Assembly: GCF_900635955.1 (NCBI RefSeq)
Contig: NZ_LR134201.1
Coordinates: 1,116,001 to 1,180,000, forward strand
Origin: Cedecea lapagei
GTDB taxonomy: Bacteria > Pseudomonadota > Gammaproteobacteria > Enterobacterales > Enterobacteriaceae
Direction: 5' to 3'
DNA: 64,000 nucleotides
Position numbers and translations under genes: made by a program. The notes under the pieces were generated by a model that saw only the letters and a program-made list of their open reading frames with translations, was not told the DNA's origin and did not search any database. How positions within the stretch are numbered: the stretch's first letter is position 1; every line of letters begins with the position of its first letter. Below are positions 8,662 to 15,129 of this stretch, one piece after another.

Positions 8662-9498
8662 ATGGGAAATCGTCTCGGCTGGCGCGTTGCGACCGGCGCT
8701 TTACTTCTGGCCAGCGGCCTGCAGTTTGCTCAGGCAAACAGCGACCCACACACTATCGTCTTCGGCGTGGCGCCGGGGCCTTACGGCGACATGGTCAAAC
8801 AGGCCATCGCCCCGTCGTTAAAAGAGAAAGGCTATAAAGTCGTGGTGCGCGAGTTCAGCGACTACGTTCAGCCGAACATGGCGCTGGCGAACGGCAGCAT
8901 CGACGCCAACCTGTTCCAGCACTCGCTGTACTTCGACAAATTCACCGCCGACAAAAACCTCAAGCTGGCGAAGCTGATCACCGTGCCAACCGCCGGGATG
9001 GGCATCTATTCCCATAAGGTCAAAAGCCTGGACGAGCTGAAGAAGGGCGACATTGTTACCCTCTCTAACGACCCGACTAACCTGGCCCGTGGGCTGCGCT
9101 TCCTGCAGTCGATGGAGCTTATCACCATCAAAGAGAACATCGACCCGACCAAAGCCTCCGAGCGCGATATCGCCACCAACCCGAAGGGCCTGGTGTTTAA
9201 ATCGCTGGAGGCCGCACAGCTGCCGCGCACCCTGGACAGCGCCAGCGCCGCGCTGGTCAACGGTAACTTTGCCATTGCTGCCGGGCTAAAACTCTCCTCT
9301 GCGCTGAAACAGGAACAGCTGGATGAGAACCTCAAAAACATCATCGCCGTGCGTGCCGAAGATGCGGATAAACCGTTCGCCAAAGATATCGTGGAGACCG
9401 TGAAGTCCCCGGCCTACGAAAAAGCGATCGACGATCCGCAGAATATTTTCATCGCCTTCCAGAAACCAGACTGGATGGTTGCCGCCGATAAAAAGTAA
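8662..9498 (+). CDS. sfbA: MetQ/NlpA-family ABC transporter substrate-binding protein (SfbA-like)
   Basis: The 278-residue protein belongs to the NlpA/MetQ binding-protein family: IVFGVAPGPYGDMVKQAI near the N terminus, the central NDPTNLARGLRFLQ and the late GLKLSSALKQEQ. The signal peptide (residues 1-25) ends AQA and has no lipobox Cys, unlike MetQ, so the product is expected to be a soluble periplasmic protein. The ATG follows AGGGAGA (8649-8655). An ATPase and a permease gene follow. Downstream position from ybbP matches the sfbABC islet I recall from Salmonella. The ligand is not certain; methionine is typical of the family, iron-linked roles were proposed for Sfb. Confidence 0.85.
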   Translation: MGNRLGWRVATGALLLASGLQFAQANSDPHTIVFGVAPGPYGDMVKQAIAPSLKEKGYKVVVREFSDYVQPNMALANGSIDANLFQHSLYFDKFTADKNLKLAKLITVPTAGMGIYSHKVKSLDELKKGDIVTLSNDPTNLARGLRFLQSMELITIKENIDPTKASERDIATNPKGLVFKSLEAAQLPRTLDSASAALVNGNFAIAAGLKLSSALKQEQLDENLKNIIAVRAEDADKPFAKDIVETVKSPAYEKAIDDPQNIFIAFQKPDWMVAADKK

Positions 9499-9511
9499 CC
9501 AGAGCAAAGCG

Positions 9512-9534
9512 GGCAGGCGGGATGCCTGCCTTTT
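9512..9534 (+). terminator. Intra-operon hairpin between sfbA and sfbB
   Basis: GGCAGGC-GGGAT-GCCTGCC followed by TTTT lies between the binding-protein gene and the ATPase gene. It can act as a partial terminator or 3'-protecting stem that leaves the binding protein in excess over the membrane components. Confidence 0.7.
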
Positions 9535-9554
9535 GTCGCTGATTTGAGGTTGTC

Positions 9555-10571
9555 ATGATTGAGATTGAAAAGGTCTGCGTGGACTTCCCCGCAGGCCGAA
9601 ACCGCACCAGCCGGGCGGTGAACGATGTCTCGCTGCATATTGCGGCGGGCGAAGTTTTTGGCATCGTCGGCACCAGCGGAGCCGGAAAAAGTACCTTATT
9701 GCGCACCCTGAATGCGCTCCAGCGCCCAAGTGCGGGCAGCGTAAAGATCGGTGGAACCGAGGTAACCGCGCTGCAGGGGGCCGAACTGCGCAAAGCTCGC
9801 CAGCGTATCGGCATGATTTTCCAGCACTTTAATCTGATGCACACCCGGACGGTCAGGCAGAATGTGGCTTTCAGCCTCAAAGCTGCGGGCTGGGAGCGCA
9901 GTAAAATCGGCCCGCGCGTGACCGAAATTCTTGAGCTGGTGGGCCTGGGCGACAAAGCGAACCGCTATCCGGTGCAGCTGAGCGGCGGGCAGAAGCAGCG
10001 CGTGGGCATTGCGCGAGCCATCGCTAATCACCCGGATGTTTTGCTCTGCGATGAGCCGACTTCCGCGCTGGATCTCGAAACCTCAGCCACCATTCTGGCG
10101 CTGCTGAAAAAGATCAACCAGCAGCTGGGGATCACCATCGTGCTGATCACCCACGAGATGAACGTGATCAAATCCATCTGCGACCGCGTGGCGGTCATGT
10201 CCGGCGGGGAAGTGGTGGAGTCCGGCGAAGTGTTCGACATCTTCGCCCATCCGCAGCACGAATTTACCCGCCAGCTGGTTTCCCACACGCTGAACCTGGC
10301 GCTGCCGGTGCGCCTGCTGGACAACATGCGCGGCGCGCTGCTGAAAATCATGTTCGTTGGCGACTCTGCCGAGCAGCCGGTGCTCTCCTTCGCGGCGGTG
10401 AAATACGGGGTAGGGGTGAACATTCTGCACGGCAAAATCGAGTACATCAGCGATCGTGCGCTGGGCATTCTGGTGGTGGCGATCACCGCGCCCGGCAACC
10501 CGGCGGCGGTGGGCGATGCCATCGACCATATTCGGAAACATACGGCCTGCGTGGAGGTGCTGAATGGATGA
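9555..10571 (+). CDS. sfbB: MetN-type ABC transporter ATP-binding protein (SfbB-like)
   Basis: The 338-residue ATPase has Walker A GTSGAGKST at about residues 39-47, the signature LSGGQKQR at about 141-148 and Walker B VLLCDEPTSALD. A C-terminal extension of about 80 residues (VLSFAAVKYGVGVNILHGKIEYI...) has the shape of the NIL regulatory domain that binds methionine in MetN and causes trans-inhibition. GAGG precedes the ATG at 9555. It overlaps the permease gene by 8 bases. It energises uptake for the SfbA-like protein. Confidence 0.88.
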   Translation: MIEIEKVCVDFPAGRNRTSRAVNDVSLHIAAGEVFGIVGTSGAGKSTLLRTLNALQRPSAGSVKIGGTEVTALQGAELRKARQRIGMIFQHFNLMHTRTVRQNVAFSLKAAGWERSKIGPRVTEILELVGLGDKANRYPVQLSGGQKQRVGIARAIANHPDVLLCDEPTSALDLETSATILALLKKINQQLGITIVLITHEMNVIKSICDRVAVMSGGEVVESGEVFDIFAHPQHEFTRQLVSHTLNLALPVRLLDNMRGALLKIMFVGDSAEQPVLSFAAVKYGVGVNILHGKIEYISDRALGILVVAITAPGNPAAVGDAIDHIRKHTACVEVLNG

Positions 10572-11223
10572 TTTAGTCGCGGACCTGACGGTTGCCTTCG
10601 GCGAAACCTTCCAGATGCTGGGCATTTCCACGCTGCTGGCGATTATCGGCGGCCTGCCGCTGGGCTTTTTGATCTTCGTGACCGACCGCAACCTGTTCTG
10701 GCAGAACCGCTCGCTGAACATCTTCAGCTCGGTGGTGGTGAATATCGTGCGCTCGGTGCCGTTCGTCATTCTGCTGGTGCTGCTGTTGCCGCTGACGCAG
10801 TTCCTGCTCGGCAACACCATCGGGCCGATTGCAGCTTCTGTACCGTTATCTGTGGCGGCGATTGCGTTTTATGCCCGCCTGGTGGACGGCGCGCTGCGGG
10901 AGGTGGATAAAGGCATTATTGAAGCCGCTGAGGCCTTTGGCGCCAGCCCGATGCGCATTATCTGCACCGTGCTGCTGCCGGAAGCCAGCGCCGGTTTGCT
11001 GCGTGGGTTAACCATAACCCTGGTCAGCCTGATCGGTTACTCGGCGATGGCGGGGATTGTCGGCGGCGGCGGCGTGGGCGACCTTGCGATCCGCTTCGGC
11101 TATTACCGCTACGAAACCCAGGTCATGGTGGTCACGGTGGTGGCGCTGATTGTGCTGGTGCAGATCGTGCAAATGATTGGCGACTACCTCGCAAAACGCG
11201 CGGACAAGCGCGACAGGCATTAA
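10564..11223 (+). CDS. sfbC: MetI-type ABC transporter permease (SfbC-like)
   Basis: The 219-residue inner-membrane protein has about five hydrophobic helices and the EAA coupling motif (EAAEAFGASPMRIICTVLLPEA) at about residues 120-140, which docks on the ATPase. It is the size of MetI. The ATG overlaps the sfbB stop, indicating translational coupling. A weak hairpin (GGCCG...CGGCC) with a TTTT follows at 11234. Confidence 0.88.
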   Translation: MDDLVADLTVAFGETFQMLGISTLLAIIGGLPLGFLIFVTDRNLFWQNRSLNIFSSVVVNIVRSVPFVILLVLLLPLTQFLLGNTIGPIAASVPLSVAAIAFYARLVDGALREVDKGIIEAAEAFGASPMRIICTVLLPEASAGLLRGLTITLVSLIGYSAMAGIVGGGGVGDLAIRFGYYRYETQVMVVTVVALIVLVQIVQMIGDYLAKRADKRDRH

Positions 11224-11233
11224 CCTTCTTTCT

Positions 11234-11259
11234 GGCCGGACGTTGGTTCGGCCCGTTTT
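11234..11259 (+). terminator. Weak terminator after sfbC
   Basis: A 5-bp GGCCG/CGGCC stem with a 10-base loop is followed by CGTTTTC, 10 bases after the sfbC stop. Confidence 0.5.
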
Positions 11260-11402
11260 CTTCCTGATAAGCCCCAAAACTGCAATTCCCCAAAGCGTTT
11301 CATATTCCTGCGAGCCGCCTCGAAGTTTGCCAATCTGCCCAAATTTTAAGCTATGCCACTGTGCAGCCATCCAGTATGCTCGGAGGGATGATCAAGAGAT
11401 AA

Positions 11403-11467
11403 GTCCGGTGAAGGCCGGAAAAAGAAGCGCCCTCGAAAGGTGGTGGAACACCAGACGAGGGCTGACC
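11403..11467 (+). ncRNA. Structured leader RNA, possibly phage C4/IsrK-like
   Basis: Two stems precede the orphan gene at 11493. The first is TCCGG-N6-CCGGA (11404-11419). The second is a 7-bp outer stem GCCCTCG (11429-11435) with CGAGGGC (11456-11462), enclosing an inner TGGTG-GAA-CACCA hairpin (11441-11453). An unpaired AC-rich linker and a strong GGAG follow. The layout resembles, from memory, C4 antisense RNAs of P1/P4-type phages and Salmonella IsrK, which regulate a downstream frame. I cannot verify this without a covariance search. Confidence 0.4.
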
Positions 11468-11492
11468 ACAACCGTTAACAGGAGTAACAGCT

Positions 11493-12026
11493 ATGGCTAA
11501 CGCTGATAGTAACACACAGACTCACCCTGAAATCACCCCACACGACCCGGCATTTGCGGGCAGCATCGCAACCCTGCTAGAAAAGCCGCAGGGCGCAGCA
11601 ATGGATCTCTTCCAGGTGCTCGATATCTGCGAGCAGTACGCCGGGCATTTACTTGAAAACCAGAATCAAACGGAACGCATGGCGCTCTGCGGCCGCCTGC
11701 TCGCCGGGCTGGAAGTCTTAAAAAGTGCGCTCAAAGCCCCGCTGCCGGACCACCTGATAGAGAAGCTGACGCTCAAAGAGAGCGAAGCCAGCATCCGTTA
11801 CAACCCGATAGCCACCGACTCAGAAATGCTCCGCGAGTACTGCGCGGCATTAACCATCGTCCTGCTGAATCAGCAAGAATCCCCCGAGCAAAGGCAGCAG
11901 ATGACCGGGATCCTGTATGAGCTGATTACAGTGCTGGCAGAGGATTTAACAGCCCCGAGGTTTGTTCGCTCGTTGGATGGTGGGTTGAATATGATCCAGG
12001 GCGGGGCTTTGAATTTGGTTCATTGA
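11493..12026 (+). CDS. Hypothetical protein, 177 residues, behind a structured leader
   Basis: The ATG at 11493 follows CAGGAG with good spacing. The protein is predicted soluble and mainly helical, rich in Leu/Glu/Gln, with no signal peptide, no membrane segment and no motif I recognise. Segments such as LFQVLDICEQYAGHLLENQNQTERMALCGRLLAGLEVL look like packed amphipathic helices. It is a single gene between the sfb operon and the AT-rich island, followed by a GC-rich hairpin. If its leader is phage-derived, this may be a remnant of a mobile element. Function unknown. Confidence 0.7.
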   Translation: MANADSNTQTHPEITPHDPAFAGSIATLLEKPQGAAMDLFQVLDICEQYAGHLLENQNQTERMALCGRLLAGLEVLKSALKAPLPDHLIEKLTLKESEASIRYNPIATDSEMLREYCAALTIVLLNQQESPEQRQQMTGILYELITVLAEDLTAPRFVRSLDGGLNMIQGGALNLVH

Positions 12027-12043
12027 TTTTTTAGGTTTAATGG

Positions 12044-12071
12044 CCGCCTTCTCCCTGGTGGGGGAGGGCGG
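12044..12071 (+). terminator. GC-rich hairpin after the orphan gene
   Basis: A 12-bp stem with two wobble pairs (CCGCCTTCTCCC / GGGGGAGGGCGG) and a TGGT loop lies 18 bases past the stop. There is no T-run, so it may be a repeat-like element as much as a terminator. Confidence 0.5.
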
Positions 12072-12350
12072 GATGTTGGGGAAGGTCTGCTATGAGCGAA
12101 CAGCGGAAGTTGGCGCTAAAAAGATGACTACCAATGCCGTGTCGATTCAGTTTCCAACATCTGTATGCATTAATCTTTCGAGATGAGCTCTAACTGCATA
12201 GCCATGCAGACGCGCTGAAATCATTAGGAACGTTTTTCGGGATTTGTGCCGGGGAGAAAGGTGCCGGAAACGGCCCGCTCGCCGCAAAACGCGCTGAGGG
12301 GCTCTGCGGGGGTGCAGGCAAGAGGTGTTATGGTAAATTTAATCGTTTCG

Positions 12351-12386
12351 GTGGCAGCTCAAATTATAAGTTAGTTGAGCTGCCAC
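12351..12386 (-). terminator. Perfect 12-bp inverted repeat downstream of the glycine-rich gene
   Basis: GTGGCAGCTCAA (12351-12362) and TTGAGCTGCCAC (12375-12386) flank a 12-base loop, just past the stop of the minus-strand gene at 12398. It probably ends that transcript, though the following minus-strand sequence is not T-rich. Confidence 0.6.
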
Positions 12387-12397
12387 TATATTACTGA

Positions 12398-12841
12398 TTA
12401 GCTTTTGAGTTTCTGTGTCGTTACCACACCGCCTACAGATACCCCTCCTGCAAGCACGCCCCCTCCTGCTGCAACTACGCAGGTTCCGCCAGCCATACCG
12501 GCCCCTCCCGCTGCGATAGAACCTCCACCTAAGGCAGCAAGAGACGCGCTTGATAAGGCTGCTCCTTCAAGCCCAGCAATTATCGTACCTCCTGCAGTGG
12601 TGCCAAGCGCCCCTGTTGTGCCTATGGCTGCTGCTATAGCTGGCGCAGCTACACCTGCGGTCGCTATACCAGCAATAACACCAATTGCTATTGAGGTTTT
12701 TGGGTTCTCGTCAATGAAGTCTGTTACGGTGTCGATACCATCACTAACAACATCACTAACGACATCAAAACCGTCGCTCACAGCTTCTGTTACAGAATTA
12801 CAAGCGTCTTCTAAGAACCATTTCACATCTAGCCAGCTCAT
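12398..12841 (-). CDS. Glycine/alanine-rich membrane protein of unknown function
   Basis: The ATG at 12841 is chosen because AAGGAA lies just upstream; an in-frame start at 12979 would add 46 polar residues. The 147-residue product has an N-terminal amphipathic repeat (VTEAVSDGFDVVSDVVSDGIDTVTDFIDEN, quoted in part: two VSDG[FI]D units) and then about 95 residues almost free of charge with glycine-zipper spacing (LGGGSIAAGGAGMAGG). This suggests oligomeric insertion into a membrane, as in small pore-formers or holin-like proteins. No family is recognised. It lies in the AT-rich island near the two-gene operon at 13.6-16.8 kb. Confidence 0.65.
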   Translation of the reverse strand: MSWLDVKWFLEDACNSVTEAVSDGFDVVSDVVSDGIDTVTDFIDENPKTSIAIGVIAGIATAGVAAPAIAAAIGTTGALGTTAGGTIIAGLEGAALSSASLAALGGGSIAAGGAGMAGGTCVVAAGGGVLAGGVSVGGVVTTQKLKS

Positions 12842-13016
12842 TTTTTTTCCTTGTTTTTTCGGTAAAAAATAAGTATCGGCAGGCTTACTGATCGCTTTAG
12901 ATGCGCTTTTATCTTGGCACTTAATGCTTTGATGTGTAAACGGTGTTGTATGGTAAATTCGTATGTAGAGCTGGGTCACTTTTCATCATTCAGAGATGGT
13001 TATTAGGGGGGGGAGA

Positions 13017-13042
13017 AGACTGCTCAAAAGAGCAGTCTTTTT
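13017..13042 (+). terminator. Strong terminator with no obvious plus-strand gene
   Basis: AGACTGCTC-AAAA-GAGCAGTCT followed by TTTTT reads as a plus-strand rho-independent terminator, but no plus-strand gene lies between 12027 and here. A run of eight G (13006-13013) stands just before it. On the minus strand the hairpin could still end the gene at 13055. Confidence 0.75.
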
Positions 13043-13054
13043 ACTTTGACGTGA

Positions 13055-13399
13055 TTATACTTCTGGAATGCTCTTTTCTTGGTCAATGCTTTTTAATTTT
13101 ATCATGGCTATTGATATTGACTTCATACTATTGAAAATAACGTCAAGTTCACTTGGTATTTCCGCTTTTTTGTTTGCTGACTTTATTTCATGAATCTTCC
13201 AGATCGGGCATTTTGGTGCTGAGTATCTATCCCAATCAATTAATGGGCATGCTTCTATAGAGGTAAATATTGCAATTTTTTCTTGTGAGTTAATTATAAC
13301 GATATGAATTAATATTGAATCCAATACTTTCATCTCATCCTTAGGTGTCAGCCTTATTTCTCTAACTCTACTGTTTTCTTCGTGGGCATCATCAATCAT
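13055..13399 (-). CDS. Small hypothetical protein in the AT-rich island
   Basis: From the ATG at 13399 the product has 114 residues; the frame stays open upstream to 13489, inside a dispersed repeat, so the original 5' end may have been replaced. No strong ribosome site is seen. The sequence mixes hydrophobic strands (ILIHIVIINSQEKIAIF) with a CPLIDWDRYSAPKCP segment containing two Cys, and ends in a helical Ile/Lys-rich tail. No family recognised. It could be a truncated gene or a small partner of its neighbours. Confidence 0.45.
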   Translation of the reverse strand: MIDDAHEENSRVREIRLTPKDEMKVLDSILIHIVIINSQEKIAIFTSIEACPLIDWDRYSAPKCPIWKIHEIKSANKKAEIPSELDVIFNSMKSISIAMIKLKSIDQEKSIPEV

Positions 13400-13469
13400 G
13401 CCTACAGGAGTAAACCCAATTATAGATGGGGGTGACCTGCTCCCCGTAAACCAATACAAACTGATGTTA

Positions 13470-13502
13470 GCAACGTCCGCTTTTGGCACTTAGCTGACAT
13501 AA
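13470..13502. repeat. 33-bp dispersed repeat, copy 1 (left flank of the two-gene operon)
   Basis: The sequence begins GCAACGTCCGCTT and contains TGGCACT; it matches 29 of 33 positions of the copy at 17108-17140 in the same orientation. Each copy is an imperfect palindrome (GTCCGCT ... AGC.GAC). Confidence 0.8.
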
Positions 13503-13578
13503 GACGGTTAAGCAACTCACCGGACATTTCTGTTTCGCAATGAAGGTGCCTTTTCTGCATTGCGTCGACAGATACGCC

Positions 13579-13606
13579 AGTGCCTGGTTTCTTACAGCCA
13601 GGCACT
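13579..13606 (-). terminator. Hairpin ending the two-gene operon
   Basis: A perfect 9-bp stem AGTGCCTGG/CCAGGCACT with a 10-base loop lies 33 bases past the stop of the 496-residue gene on the minus strand. Confidence 0.65.
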
Positions 13607-13638
13607 CAAGCGTAGTGTTACTCAACAAGGCCGTAACG

Positions 13639-15129
13639 CTACCCCGCTTTTAGCATTCGCCGAAGCTCGTGATCCAAATATTCATCTACGGCACCGGCAT
13701 CAATTCCGCCAGCTTTGTACCATACATGAAGTTCTTTAATCGCCAGAGTTCCAAACCTTACCCAGCCGATAAGGTTTGTTCTCAGCAGAAACTGAATCAT
13801 ATCCCCTCCTGAACGAAGTGCCGCATCTCCTGCATCCATCAGGCACAAGGTTCCATGTGCAACCAGGAGCATCCGTCGAAGTTCAGGATTATTTGCAGTA
13901 GGAATACATTCGCCCCAGGCTTTCTTATGGTAGTAACGCTGTTTAACCGTCCAGGTAATACGCACGAGCAACTCAGTGATCATGACGGGGATCGCCATCG
14001 CCAGTCCATGGCGTAAGTCGTATCCTTTTTCAAAAACCTGGACGGCGACGGTCGCGAAAGACTGGCGATGCTGGCCAAATTCACCAACGTTAATAAACTG
14101 AAGTAATGAAAAGAAAGGAATAGGTATACCGGAGCCTCTTCCTGCTGCACCGGAAGAGCCCGCCACATCAGAGAAAAGGTGGCCCAGCCAGTTTACGAAA
14201 CCACTGAATACTTTAGAGACAACGTTATTCCCTTTTAGCTCAAAAGTTTTGGTGTCTACGGAAACCAGTTTTCCGTCAGCCACAAAATGTGCCGTGCTGG
14301 TAAATTGGTCCAGGATTGAGAAAAATAAACCGACTAAATCCGGGGAGTGAGCGAGACTTTTAATATGGTGATTTGTTGTGCTCATCCTGAAGAGACCGTC
14401 AACATCGCTGCTATATCGATGGTCATAATTCACCCTGAATTTATCCTCAAGAAAACCGATAGCGCTTTTTGTCGGATTTTGTGCGTTTTTACCTCCCTTC
14501 CACCCACATGCTGTGGCGAATTTCTCAACGGCACCCTCCACTGCATTATCTGCGAGCTGGGTCAGTTTTCCTTCACCAGGTGCGCCTACCAGGAAAATAT
14601 CGATAAGCCCGCCAATAACGCCACAGGTGCCGGCGATCATGTAATCATATTTGTCGCAGCGGGCCGTCTTTAACGTGAAGTCTTCCTGAATGCGTTTCTC
14701 CAGGGCAATTCTCTGGGTTGGGGACATCAGGGCGCTAAACGGATCGACCGATAAATCGATATTATGCTTATGGGCATAGTGCGTGACGGACTGAGAATAG
14801 GTATCCCAGTCCATATCGCTGGTGGACGCTATTGTTTCGATCATCGACAGTTTACTGATACTGGACGATGAAGGGGTCAAACCGGATTCCAGGTAATCGC
14901 TGAATTCACTGGAAACCGTCGTGTGGATATTCTCATCAAACGTGATACCTGAGTGCTCCAGTACACCATTCATAGCCAGAATCATTTCATCTAAAGTAGC
15001 ATCGGTATCAGTTTGCAAAGCGTTAAGCGCTTCCAGCGCGGCGTCAAGGTCACCCAATTGACTCTCGCTTTGTTCAAGCTGGTGCTTCTGCACCAGCAAG
15101 GCCGATACCTGAGTATCCGGTATTTTCAT
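13639..15129 (-). CDS. Uncharacterised 496-residue membrane-associated protein
   Basis: I do not recognise the family. The N-terminal about 150 residues look soluble and helical (LxxQKHQLEQSESQLGDLDAALEAL...). A hydrophobic hairpin lies at about 165-190 (YMIAGTCGVIGGLIDIFLVG). Then come blocks that look strongly conserved: HHIKSLAHSPDLVGLFFSI (about 255-275), LGHLFSDVAGSSG and GRGSGIPIPFFSLLQ (about 320-350), and a hydrophobic C-terminal half with RRMLLVAHGTLCLMDAGDAALRSGG (about 420-445). The ATG overlaps the upstream gene's stop as TAATG and lacks its own strong ribosome site, so translation is coupled. It must act together with the 550-residue partner. Confidence 0.75.
   Translation of the reverse strand: MKIPDTQVSALLVQKHQLEQSESQLGDLDAALEALNALQTDTDATLDEMILAMNGVLEHSGITFDENIHTTVSSEFSDYLESGLTPSSSSISKLSMIETIASTSDMDWDTYSQSVTHYAHKHNIDLSVDPFSALMSPTQRIALEKRIQEDFTLKTARCDKYDYMIAGTCGVIGGLIDIFLVGAPGEGKLTQLADNAVEGAVEKFATACGWKGGKNAQNPTKSAIGFLEDKFRVNYDHRYSSDVDGLFRMSTTNHHIKSLAHSPDLVGLFFSILDQFTSTAHFVADGKLVSVDTKTFELKGNNVVSKVFSGFVNWLGHLFSDVAGSSGAAGRGSGIPIPFFSLLQFINVGEFGQHRQSFATVAVQVFEKGYDLRHGLAMAIPVMITELLVRITWTVKQRYYHKKAWGECIPTANNPELRRMLLVAHGTLCLMDAGDAALRSGGDMIQFLLRTNLIGWVRFGTLAIKELHVWYKAGGIDAGAVDEYLDHELRRMLKAG

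Larger units (their letters stand above)
12027..12397. other. 371-bp intergenic stretch at the left edge of the AT-rich island
   Basis: It holds the hairpin after the orphan gene (12044-12071), one copy of an 11-bp repeat TATGGTAAATT (12329-12339; second copy 12949-12959) and a perfect 12-bp inverted repeat (12351-12386). No gene is seen. Confidence 0.6.

Noticed and set aside
12405..12872. 155-codon plus-strand frame rich in Pro/Ala opposite the glycine-rich gene
   Set aside because: Its Pro/Ala/Thr repeats are the mirror of the Gly/Ala codons of the minus-strand gene, which has a good ribosome site; kept only as a possible reason to look for antisense RNA.
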